Positions 56,882 to 64,000 of a DNA stretch of 64,000 nucleotides are shown piece by piece; positions within the stretch are counted from its first letter, which is position 1; each line of letters begins with the position of its first letter. This DNA comes from Oleispirillum sp965228165 (GTDB taxonomy: Bacteria > Pseudomonadota > Alphaproteobacteria > Rhodospirillales > Rhodospirillaceae): NCBI GenBank assembly GCA_965228165.1, contig CBDDHB010000003.1, forward strand, positions 434,001 to 498,000, in the 5' to 3' direction. Under the pieces are notes generated by a model that ran no database searches, had not been told where the DNA came from, and saw only the letters and a program-made list of their open reading frames with translations. Position numbers and translations under genes: made by a program.

Positions 56882-59044
56882 CTAGATCTGCCCCAGGGTG
56901 CGGATCTTCGCCTTGGGGTGAATCTCGTTCTGACTCATGATAACCGTAACCGGACGGAATCGCTCGATAATCGAACGCACGAAGGGGCGGATCGTCGGGC
57001 TGGTCAAAAGCACCGGGGTTTCCCCCTGGCGGGCGAAGTTCTCGAACGCCTGACGCACCCGGGAAATGAACTCCTGCAACTGCGACGGCGGCATCGCCAA
57101 CTGACGATCCTCGCCCTGGCCGACGATGGTGTCGGCGAAGGCCTGCTCCCACGCCGGGGACAGGGTCACCAACGGCACCACGCCCGAGGAATCGGCGTTG
57201 GCGTCGCACAACTGACGGGCCAGACGGGTGCGCACGTGCTCGGTGATCAGGGTGATGTTGCGGGTGTGGGCGCAGGCCTCGGACACCCCTTCCAGAATGG
57301 TCGGCAGGTCGCGGATCGACACCCGTTCCTGCAACAGGTTCTGCAACACCCGCTGCACCCCGGAGACCGAAATCTGGGTGGGGATGACCTCGCCCACCAG
57401 TTTCTGGTGTTCCTTGTCCAACTCGTCGAGAAGCTTCTGCGTCTCGGTATAGGACAGCAGATCGGCCATGCTTTCGCGCACCACCTCGGTCAGGTGAGTG
57501 GTGATCACGGTGGGCGGATCGACCACGGTATAGCCCCGGAACATCGCCTCCTCGCGGTGGCCGACGTCCACCCACATCGCGGGCAGGCCGAAGATCGGCT
57601 CGGTGGTCTTTTCGCCAGGCAACGTGATCTCGTCGCCGCGCGGGTCCATCACCAGAAGCATGTTGGGGCGCAAGTCGCCGTGTCCGGCCTCTACCTCCTT
57701 GACGTGGATGACGTACTGGTTGGCCGCCAGTTGCATGTTGTCCTGGATGCGCACCGAGGGCATGACGAACCCCATTTCCGAAGCGAGCGCCCGGCGCAAC
57801 GCGCGAATCTGATCGGTCAGACGGTAGTTGCCGTTCTCGTTGATCAGGGTCAGAAGGCCGTACCCCAGTTCCAGACGCACGTTGTCGATCTTGAGAACGG
57901 AGGAGATGGGTTCCTCGGCCGGGGGCGGCGCGGCGCGCCCCTGCGCCTCGACATCCGCCTTCTCCTTCTCCTCCACCTCGGTCTGCCGCTTGCCGACGAA
58001 GTACGCCCCCGCCCCCGCCGCGACGCCGATCAACAGGAAGGGCAGCATCGGCGTGCCGGGCAGGAAGGCGAGCGCCGCGGCCAGCGCCGCCGACAGCCCC
58101 AGCGCCTTCGGCGTGTTGCCCATCTGGGCGTAAAGCGCCTTGTCGGTGCTTTCGGTCAGGCCTCCCTTGGACACCATGACGCCGGCGGCGACGGAAACGA
58201 TCAGCGCCGGAATCTGCGACACCAGGCCGTCGCCGACGGTCAGCCGGGTGTAGGTGTCGGCGGCCTTGGAAAAGGTCAGCCCCCCCTGCGCCATGCCGAT
58301 GATCATGCCGCCGACGACGTTGATGCCGGTGATCATCAGGCCCGCCACCGCGTCGCCGCGCACGAACTTCGACGCGCCGTCCATGGCGCCGAAGAAGGCG
58401 CTTTCCTCGGTCAGAACCTCGCGGCGCTTCCTGGCCTCGGTTTCGTCGATCAGCCCGGCGGAGAGGTCGGCGTCGATCGCCATCTGCTTGCCGGGCAGGG
58501 CATCCAGGGTGAAGCGGGCGGAAACTTCGGCGATGCGGCCCGAACCCTTGGTGATCACCACGAAGTTGACGATCACCAGAATGATGAAGACGATCACCCC
58601 GATGACGAAGTTGCCGCCCATGATGAAGCCGCCGAAGGCCTGAATCACCTGGCCCGCCGCGTCGGTTCCGGTATGCCCCTCGGCAAGGATCAGGCGGGTC
58701 GAGGCGAGGTTGAGCGACAGCCGCATCAGGGTGCCGATCAGGAGCACCAGGGGAAACGAGGAAAACTCCACCGGCTTCTCGATGAAGATCGAGATCATCA
58801 GCACCAGGACCGAGAACACCAGCGACAGGGCGAGCGCGATGTCGAGCAGCCAGGACGGCAGCGGCAGGATCAGGACGACGAGGATCATCACCACGCCGAG
58901 GGCGAACCCCAGATCGCCCCGGCGCATCGCCTGCCCCAGGGTCTTCGCCGCCTTCAGTCCGAACTCTCCGGCGAAGGCGGAGGCTCCCCCCTCCTTGGAG
59001 GGTGGGACTTCGGTAGGCAGGGTGGTGTCGTCGCGCTCCGCCAT
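56882..59044 (-). CDS. flhA: FlhA flagellar type III export gate protein
   Basis: Protein of 720 residues, normal length. An N-terminal membrane part has about eight helices (VVMILVVLILPLPSWLLDIA; SSFPLVLLIGTLMRLSLNLA; GGMIIGMAQGGLTFSKAADT), with the FHIPEP-type loop GRIAEVSARFTLDALPGKQM. The cytoplasmic part (about 360-720) includes DNVRLELGYGLLTLINENG and ends GQI. FlhA is the export-gate and proton-channel component that binds chaperone complexes such as FlgN-FlgK. It lies 6 bp after flbD, and no fliR or flhB is in the window. Confidence 0.97.
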   Translation of the reverse strand: MAERDDTTLPTEVPPSKEGGASAFAGEFGLKAAKTLGQAMRRGDLGFALGVVMILVVLILPLPSWLLDIALALSLVFSVLVLMISIFIEKPVEFSSFPLVLLIGTLMRLSLNLASTRLILAEGHTGTDAAGQVIQAFGGFIMGGNFVIGVIVFIILVIVNFVVITKGSGRIAEVSARFTLDALPGKQMAIDADLSAGLIDETEARKRREVLTEESAFFGAMDGASKFVRGDAVAGLMITGINVVGGMIIGMAQGGLTFSKAADTYTRLTVGDGLVSQIPALIVSVAAGVMVSKGGLTESTDKALYAQMGNTPKALGLSAALAAALAFLPGTPMLPFLLIGVAAGAGAYFVGKRQTEVEEKEKADVEAQGRAAPPPAEEPISSVLKIDNVRLELGYGLLTLINENGNYRLTDQIRALRRALASEMGFVMPSVRIQDNMQLAANQYVIHVKEVEAGHGDLRPNMLLVMDPRGDEITLPGEKTTEPIFGLPAMWVDVGHREEAMFRGYTVVDPPTVITTHLTEVVRESMADLLSYTETQKLLDELDKEHQKLVGEVIPTQISVSGVQRVLQNLLQERVSIRDLPTILEGVSEACAHTRNITLITEHVRTRLARQLCDANADSSGVVPLVTLSPAWEQAFADTIVGQGEDRQLAMPPSQLQEFISRVRQAFENFARQGETPVLLTSPTIRPFVRSIIERFRPVTVIMSQNEIHPKAKIRTLGQI

Positions 59045-59050
59045 CGCCGG

Positions 59051-60382
59051 TTACGGGGCCGCCGCCTCGCCCTCGCCGGGCGCGGGAACGGCATGGCCTT
59101 CGTCCAGGTACTGCCGCAGCTTGTTGCGCAGGGTGCGGATGGAGATGCCCAGGATGTTGGCGGCGTGGGTGCGGTTGCCGACGCAATGGCGCAGGGTGTC
59201 GATGATCAGATCGCGCTCGACGTCGGCGACGGTGCGACCGACCAGGGAACCGACTCCGCCGTCGGACGCGGACGCGGCCTCGTCGCCGTCGAGAAGCTGA
59301 ATCGCCTCGGCGTCGATCTCGTCGCCGGTGGTCAGCAGGACCGCGCGGTGCAGGGTGTTTTCCAACTCGCGCACGTTGCCCGGCCAGGAATGGCGAAGCA
59401 GGGCCTCCTTCGCCGCCACGGACAGCGGCCGGAAGGGAATGCCGTTGGCCTCGGCGTATTTCTTGATGAAGTGCTCGGCGAGGACGGGGATATCGGCCTT
59501 GCGCTCGCGTAAGGGGGGCAGCGCCAGGTTGAGGACGTTCAGGCGGAAGTACAGATCCTCGCGGAAGCGTCCGGCCTTGACCTCCGCCTTCAGGTCGCGG
59601 TTCGAGGTGGCGATGATCCGGGTGTCCACCTTGACCGGCTTGCCGCCGCCCAGGCGGTCGATTTCCTTTTCCTGGATGGCGCGCAGAAGCTTCGCCTGCA
59701 AGCGGATATCCATTTCCGAGATTTCGTCGAGCAGCAGGGTGCCGCCCGAAGCCTCCTCGAAACGGCCGACGCGGCGCGCCACCGCCCCGGTGAAGGCCCC
59801 CTTCTCGTAGCCGAACAGCTCGGACTCCAGCAGATTGTCGGGAATCGCGGCGCAGTTGACGGCGACGAAGCGGGCGGAGGCGCGGCGGCTTTTGGCGTGG
59901 ACGAAGCGGGCGATCACCTCCTTGCCGGTGCCGGATTCGCCGGTGATCAGGATCGACGCCTCCGAAGGCGCGACCTGCGCCGCCAGCTTGACCAAGCGAT
60001 CCATGCGCGGATCGGCATGCAGAAGGGCATGGCTTTCCTCGGCGATCGCCTCCAGAACCGCGGCGATCAGATCGGCGTCGGGGGGCAGCGGAATGTATTC
60101 CTTCGCCCCCGCCTGGATGGCCCGCACCGCCGCCTTGGCGTCGGTTTCGGTGCCGCAGGCGACCACCGGCACGCCGATGCGTTCCGCCTCCAGGCTTTGC
60201 ATGAAGGAAACGATGTCGAGGCGGATATCGAACATCACCACGTCGGCGCCCTTGCCGGCGCGCAGCACCTCCAACCCGGCGGCGGCCCCCTCGGCGTGCA
60301 GCACCGATGCGCCGCGCGCCACCGCGATACGGCTGGCCGCGCCGATCTGGTTGCTGAGCGATCCGATGATCAGAAGACGCAT
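59051..60382 (-). CDS. flbD: FlbD-type sigma54-dependent flagellar activator
   Basis: Protein of 443 residues. A receiver-like domain (about 1-115) keeps Asp52 in VVMFDIRLD but lacks the usual acidic pair near residue 7 (LLIIGSLSN). The AAA+ domain has ITGESGTGKE (about 147-155), ELFGYEKGAFTGAVARRVGR (GAFTGA contacts sigma54), LLLDEISEMDIRLQAKLLRA and NVRELENTLHRAVLLTTGDE. The C-terminal Fis-type helix-turn-helix is NRTHAANILGISIRTLRNKL. In Caulobacter FlbD activates hook and late genes from ftr sites under FliX control. Three sigma54 promoters and a fliX gene in this window fit the same circuit. Confidence 0.93.
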   Translation of the reverse strand: MRLLIIGSLSNQIGAASRIAVARGASVLHAEGAAAGLEVLRAGKGADVVMFDIRLDIVSFMQSLEAERIGVPVVACGTETDAKAAVRAIQAGAKEYIPLPPDADLIAAVLEAIAEESHALLHADPRMDRLVKLAAQVAPSEASILITGESGTGKEVIARFVHAKSRRASARFVAVNCAAIPDNLLESELFGYEKGAFTGAVARRVGRFEEASGGTLLLDEISEMDIRLQAKLLRAIQEKEIDRLGGGKPVKVDTRIIATSNRDLKAEVKAGRFREDLYFRLNVLNLALPPLRERKADIPVLAEHFIKKYAEANGIPFRPLSVAAKEALLRHSWPGNVRELENTLHRAVLLTTGDEIDAEAIQLLDGDEAASASDGGVGSLVGRTVADVERDLIIDTLRHCVGNRTHAANILGISIRTLRNKLRQYLDEGHAVPAPGEGEAAAP

Positions 60383-60398
60383 GGCGAAGACTTTCCCT

Positions 60399-61211
60399 TC
60401 AGTCGTAGAAGCGGATGCGCTTGGCGGGCGGCATCAGGCTGTTCAGCAGCATTTCCAGGCGGCGCGGGTTCTCCTGGCGGCCGATCGACCCGGCGGCGAC
60501 CAGATTGAGCTGGCCGATCAGGGATTCCTCGGCGGAGTTGCGCTCCAGCTTCGACGCCAGCGGGTTCAGGATCATGTGCGCCAGCACCGCGCCGTAGAAG
60601 GTGGTCAGCAGCGCCACCGCCATCGCCGGGCCGATCGCACCGGGATCGGACAGGCGCCCCAGCATCTGCACCAGGCCGATCAGAGTGCCGATCAGCCCCA
60701 TCGCCGGGGCGATGTCGGCGGCGCGGCGCAGCACCGTGGCCGACTTGCGGTGCCGTCCCAGAGTGGCGCCGAGTTCGCGGCGGATAACGTCCTCGACGTC
60801 CTCCACCTTGATGCCGTCGACCACCATGATCAGCCCCTTGCGCAGCAGGGGATCGCCGATTTCGCCCTTGGTCAGCGGCGATTGCAGCGACAAAAGGCCG
60901 CCGCGCCGCGCCGCGTCGGCCAGACGCAACAGATCCATCGCCACCGCCGAGGGATCGCGCCGCTGGTAGGACACGGTGCGGAAGATCGCCCCCGCCGTCA
61001 CCCCCATGTCGGTGACGGTGAAGCTGGCCATGGTCAACAGGGTGGTGCCGCCGATGACGATCAGGATCGAGGGCACGTCGACGAACGCCTGCGGCGCGCC
61101 GCCCAGATAGAGCGCCGCGACGACCAGACCCAGCGCCCCCGCCAACCCGATCAGGGTGGCGGGATCGAAGGCGTTTTGCGCCGCCCGGTTGCCGTTTTCG
61201 TCGTCCGCCAT
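60399..61211 (-). CDS. motA: MotA/PomA-type stator protein
   Basis: Protein of 270 residues with four membrane helices (about 18-38 IGLAGALGLVVAALYLGG; about 42-64; about 165-183 ADIAPAMGLIGTLIGLVQML; about 196-220 MAVALLTTFYGAVLAHMILN), the MotA/TolQ/ExbB layout. The cytoplasmic loop has KGLIMVVDGIKVEDVEDVIR and the SRIRE-like region near GDPLLRKG. MotA forms the stator ring that rotates around MotB. No MotB gene is visible nearby, so its partner lies elsewhere. It is between fliN and flbD in a flagellar operon. Confidence 0.85.
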   Translation of the reverse strand: MADDENGNRAAQNAFDPATLIGLAGALGLVVAALYLGGAPQAFVDVPSILIVIGGTTLLTMASFTVTDMGVTAGAIFRTVSYQRRDPSAVAMDLLRLADAARRGGLLSLQSPLTKGEIGDPLLRKGLIMVVDGIKVEDVEDVIRRELGATLGRHRKSATVLRRAADIAPAMGLIGTLIGLVQMLGRLSDPGAIGPAMAVALLTTFYGAVLAHMILNPLASKLERNSAEESLIGQLNLVAAGSIGRQENPRRLEMLLNSLMPPAKRIRFYD

Positions 61212-61248
61212 CGAACCTTGCCTCGATTTCCGTGAACCGACCTTGCCG

Positions 61249-61611
61249 TCAGGTGCGTTCGCTTTTGATGATTTCGGTCATCGTCACGCCCAGACGGTTT
61301 TCCACCACCACCACCTCGCCGCGGGCCACCAGGTGGTCGTTGACGTAGATGTCGATCGCCTCGCCGACCTTGCGGTCGAGTTCCACCACCGCGCCGCGCC
61401 CCAGCTTCAGCAACTGGCTGACCTGCATCGAGGACTTGCCGAGAACCGCCGAGACCCGAACCGGAATGTCGTAGACCGCCTCCAGATCCGCCGCCGAACG
61501 CGGCTTGTCCATGGCGAGGAATTCGTTCGGCCTGTCGTCGTCCAGTTGCTGCGCCGACGGCGGCGCGCCGCCGTTGAGCTCGTTCAGTTCCAGATCGTCG
61601 TTGTCGGCCAT
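61249..61611 (-). CDS. fliN: FliN flagellar motor switch protein
   Basis: Protein of 120 residues. The SpoA domain (about 45-118) has YDIPVRVSAVLGKSSMQVSQ, LLKLGRGAVVELDRKVGEAI and VNDHLVARGEVVVVENRLGV, followed by MTEIIKS. The N-terminal acidic region is short. FliN forms the bottom of the C ring with FliM and binds FliH of the export ATPase complex. It lies 26 bp after fliH. Confidence 0.96.
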   Translation of the reverse strand: MADNDDLELNELNGGAPPSAQQLDDDRPNEFLAMDKPRSAADLEAVYDIPVRVSAVLGKSSMQVSQLLKLGRGAVVELDRKVGEAIDIYVNDHLVARGEVVVVENRLGVTMTEIIKSERT

Positions 61612-61637
61612 CGTCTCTCCTTACCCCGGACCGGGGA

Positions 61638-62414
61638 TCATTCGTTCGCGGGCGGCAAGGCCGCCGGGGCGTCGTCCGCCACCGGGACGCGGTCGGAATT
61701 CCGCGCCACGATATCCTGAATCCTTTGAAAAAGCGTTTCCACGTCGCGTTCCGCGCCGCCGTTGTTCCATTCCAGGCGGCAATCGGCGGGACCGACGCCC
61801 GCGTCCGCCATCACCACCACCGCGCCGCCGAAGCCGCGATCCCGCGCCAGGGGCTCGACCCGGTCGCGCACCGCCTCGACGTTGCCCGGGGCGACGCGCA
61901 GAATCAGGCGGGGCTCGTTCAGCAGATGGGGCAGACAGGCGGCGACCAGCGCCTCGACCTCGGCGACGCCATGGTCGCGCGCATAGACCGGCAGCAGCTT
62001 TTTCACCACCGCCACCGCCAGGGCCGCCGCCATGCGATGGGTTTCGGCATTGGCCTGGTCCTGGGCGGCGCGCGCCGCGCTCAACTGGTCGGCCACCGCC
62101 TCCAGCGCCAGAACCTGGAAATGCAGGGCCGAATCCTCGGCGTCCTTCAGCCCCTGGGCGTGGCCCAGAACCCGCGCTTCCTCGCGCGCCGCGGCCAGAT
62201 CCTCCTCGGTGAACAGGGGCGGCGGCGGCGCATCCACCACCTCGGCCTGGGCGTCGATGTCCTGGGCGGGAGCCTTGGCCTTTTCCGATTCCGGCGCGGC
62301 GAAGTCATAGGAAAAGAGAAAACGGCGCACCGCCACCGCCGCCGCGATCTCGTCGCCGGCGTCGGTATCGAAGGCGCGGAAAGCCTCTTCGCGCTTTTTG
62401 GTGGTCGTCGCCAT
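61638..62414 (-). CDS. fliH: FliH export ATPase regulator
   Basis: Protein of 258 residues. N-terminal region with FRAFDTDAGDEIAAAVAVRR, a coiled-coil centre (EEDLAAAREEARVLGHAQGL, LSAARAAQDQANAETHRMAA) and a C-terminal FliH domain (ALAVAVVKKLLPVYARDHGV, PGNVEAVRDRVEPLARDRGF, GPADCRLEWNNGGAERDVET). FliH binds and restrains the ATPase FliI and docks it to FliN. It lies 40 bp after fliG in the order fliF-fliG-fliH-fliN; fliI is not in the window. Confidence 0.9.
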   Translation of the reverse strand: MATTTKKREEAFRAFDTDAGDEIAAAVAVRRFLFSYDFAAPESEKAKAPAQDIDAQAEVVDAPPPPLFTEEDLAAAREEARVLGHAQGLKDAEDSALHFQVLALEAVADQLSAARAAQDQANAETHRMAAALAVAVVKKLLPVYARDHGVAEVEALVAACLPHLLNEPRLILRVAPGNVEAVRDRVEPLARDRGFGGAVVVMADAGVGPADCRLEWNNGGAERDVETLFQRIQDIVARNSDRVPVADDAPAALPPANE

Positions 62415-62454
62415 GCCAGCCTTTCACGGGCGCCGGGGGCACCGCCCCCCGCGA

Positions 62455-63474
62455 TCAATAGACCAGTTCGTCTTCCTCTCGGCCTTCCGAGATCACGATC
62501 TGGCCGGAGTTCGCAAGTTCCTTGGCCAGGGTGACGATGAGGGCCTGGGATTCGTCCACCTCGCGCAGGCGCACCGGACCCATCGCCTCCATGTCCTCGC
62601 GCAGCATCTTGCCGGCGCGTTCCGACATGTTCTTGAAGAACATTTCCTTGATCGGATCGGAAGCACCCTTGAGGGCGAGCGCCAGCTTGTCCCTTTCGAC
62701 GTGGCGCAACAGGGTCTGCACCCCTTGCGCGTCGAGGCGCACCAGATCCTCGAAGGTGAACATCAGGGCCTTGATCCGTTCGGCGGATTCGCGGTTGCGC
62801 TCCTCCAGGGCCGACATGAAGCGGTTTTCCGAATTGCGGTCGAGGTTGTTGAAGATATCGGCGATGAGTTCGTGCGAATCGCGGCGGTTGGTGCGGGCCG
62901 GGTTGCTCATGAACTCCGTCCTCAAGGTTTTCTCGACCCCGTCCAGAACCTCCTTCTGCACCGATTCCATGCGCAACATGCGCATGATCACTTCCATCGA
63001 GAAGTTCTCGGGCAGCAGGGCGAGCACCCGGGCGGCGTGATCGACCTTGATCTTGGACAGGACCACCGCCACCGTCTGCGGATATTCGTTCTTGAAATAG
63101 TTGGCCAGGACCTGCTCGTTGACGTTGCCCAGCTTGTCCCACATGGTGCGCCCGGCGGGGCCGCGAATTTCCTCCATGATGGTGCTGACCCGGTCTTTGG
63201 GCAGCGCCTTCGTCAGCAGGCGTTCGGTGCTTTCGTAGGTGCCGACCAGCGACCCGGTGGCGGAGATCGCATCGGCGAACTCGATGAACAAGCGCTCCAC
63301 CAGGGCCGAATTGACGGTGCCGAGCGACGCCATCACCTGGGAGATTTCCTTGATCTCCTCGTCGTCCATCAACGAGAACAGGCGCGCCGAGTACTCCTCG
63401 CCCAACGACAGCAGGAACAGGGCCGCCTTTTGCGGTCCGGTCAAGCTGCGGTAGTCTTCCTTCGCTCGCGCCAC
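62455..63474 (-). CDS. fliG: FliG flagellar motor switch protein
   Basis: Protein of 339 residues. The FliG N-terminal domain has LTGPQKAALFLLSLGEEYSA, the middle has EYPQTVAVVLSKIKVDHAAR with VLALLPENFSMEVIMRMLRM, and the C-terminal torque domain has MFTFEDLVRLDAQGVQTLLR, KLALALKGASDPIKEMFFKN and MSERAGKMLREDMEAMGPVR. It binds FliF (N-terminus), FliM (EHPQ-like EYPQ motif) and the stator. It follows fliF by 30 bp. All the conserved torque helix charges appear present. Confidence 0.97.
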   Translation of the reverse strand: MARAKEDYRSLTGPQKAALFLLSLGEEYSARLFSLMDDEEIKEISQVMASLGTVNSALVERLFIEFADAISATGSLVGTYESTERLLTKALPKDRVSTIMEEIRGPAGRTMWDKLGNVNEQVLANYFKNEYPQTVAVVLSKIKVDHAARVLALLPENFSMEVIMRMLRMESVQKEVLDGVEKTLRTEFMSNPARTNRRDSHELIADIFNNLDRNSENRFMSALEERNRESAERIKALMFTFEDLVRLDAQGVQTLLRHVERDKLALALKGASDPIKEMFFKNMSERAGKMLREDMEAMGPVRLREVDESQALIVTLAKELANSGQIVISEGREEDELVY

Positions 63475-63504
63475 GGTATGCCGTCTCCGTCCAGGTCAGG
63501 GGGC

Positions 63505-64000
63505 TCAGGTTTCCTGATACATCCAGTTGCGCACGATGCTCAAGGCCTCCTCGGGGTGTTTGGTGACGATCTCGCCGATCTTGCGCAGCGACGACGCCTT
63601 CACCCGACCCTCCACCTTGTCGATGTCGATCAGTTCCTCGGCCTCCAGGTCTTCCTCGTCCTCGGAGGGGACCATCGATCCCGACGGCGCGGCCAACTGC
63701 GGCGCGGCGCTTTCGGTCAGCAACTGGCGGCTCGCCTGTTCGGACGGCGTCGGCAGGCTTTCGAAGGCGCGGGTGACCAGGGGACGAACGATCAGCAGGA
63801 TCACCAGGATCGCCACCACGGCAACGCCCAGGCCCTCCGCCATGCGCATGATCTCGGCCTTGGTGAAGCCCAGGAACAGCGCGCCATCGACCGGTCCCAA
63901 CGCATCGTCCAGGGACTGGAAGCGCATGTTGATGATTTCCACCTGGTCGCCGCGCGCCGGATCGTAACCGACGGCGGAACGCACCAGGGCGCCGATCTTG
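63505..64000 (-). CDS. fliF: FliF MS-ring protein, C-terminal part (runs off right edge)
   Basis: The C-terminal 164 codons of a gene that begins beyond base 64000; the reading entering at the edge is KIGALVRSAVGYDPARGDQV. It holds the second membrane helix (LGVAVVAILVILLIVRPLVT) and the cytoplasmic tail with the FliG-binding end (LRKIGEIVTKHPEEALSIVR, NWMYQET). FliF forms the MS ring, the base for the rod and C ring. It is followed by fliG, as in other flagellar operons. Confidence 0.95.
   Translation of the reverse strand, partial: KIGALVRSAVGYDPARGDQVEIINMRFQSLDDALGPVDGALFLGFTKAEIMRMAEGLGVAVVAILVILLIVRPLVTRAFESLPTPSEQASRQLLTESAAPQLAAPSGSMVPSEDEEDLEAEELIDIDKVEGRVKASSLRKIGEIVTKHPEEALSIVRNWMYQET

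Noticed and set aside
56918..59512. Plus-strand ORF of 864 codons opposite flhA and flbD
   Set aside because: It is a shadow caused by high GC in the third codon position of genes on the other strand; its sequence is His/Arg/Gly-rich without domains.

Overview
The window is GC-rich, densely coded bacterial DNA. It reads as part of a large chromosomal flagellar cluster of an alphaproteobacterium, most likely in or near the Rhodospirillales (the taxon is inferred from gene content only). The diagnostic genes are flaF/flbT, the flbD/fliX regulatory pair, motE, a DUF6468 gene, a CheZ-like gene next to cheY, and a DksA with a degenerate CxxT/SxxA zinc motif.

Layout. 1-3890 (minus): fliL-fliM-DUF6468-motE, then cheY-cheZ. 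4138-7669 (plus): sigma54 promoter, flgF-flgG-flgA-flgH, terminator. 7855-9301: a second FlaF-like gene (plus), then dksA and fliX (minus). 9386-15350 (plus): enhancer-like sites, sigma54 promoter, flgI-flgJ-flgN-like-flgK-flgL. 15338-20929 (minus): flagellin, flbT, flaF and two TPR glycosyltransferases. 21203-45260: a glycosylation island on both strands, with a SPINDLY-type (GT41) transferase, several GT4 enzymes, a nonulosonate (sialic-acid-like) set (NeuA- and NeuB-like), a DegT aminotransferase, Gfo/Idh oxidoreductase, NodU-type carbamoyltransferase, formyltransferase, methyltransferase and 2-hydroxyacid dehydrogenase. 45416-51613 (plus): a divergent flagellin-fold protein, then sigma54-driven fliK-flgD-flgE. 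51703-52050: REP-like repeats. 52109-64000 (minus): fliF-fliG-fliH-fliN-motA-flbD-flhA-flhF-flhG, a FliK-like gene and a membrane J-domain/SH3 gene.

How it works together. FliF/G/M/N/H, FlhA and the Flg proteins build the basal body, rod, rings, hook and filament junction. FlbD (sigma54 activator) with FliX should switch on the hook/rod operons. The three operons with a clear -24/-12 promoter carry a 13-bp inverted-repeat site (GGCRN-N3-TTGCC) centred 93-97 bp upstream of the -24 GG, which I propose as the FlbD enhancer. FlaF/FlbT control flagellin output, and the island around the flagellin gene probably decorates flagellin with a modified nonulosonic acid and GlcNAc-type sugars.

Main oddities. 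Three island glycosyltransferase reading frames are broken at C7/C8 runs and a fourth C7 run sits at a gene junction, which suggests phase variation (or homopolymer errors). A 267-bp MITE-like element lies at the overlap of two genes; its ends supply the stop codon of one and the start codon of the next. The island also holds non-homopolymer frameshifts and truncations. fliK contains a perfect 299-bp direct repeat. No rRNA, tRNA, CRISPR array or complete transposase gene was seen.
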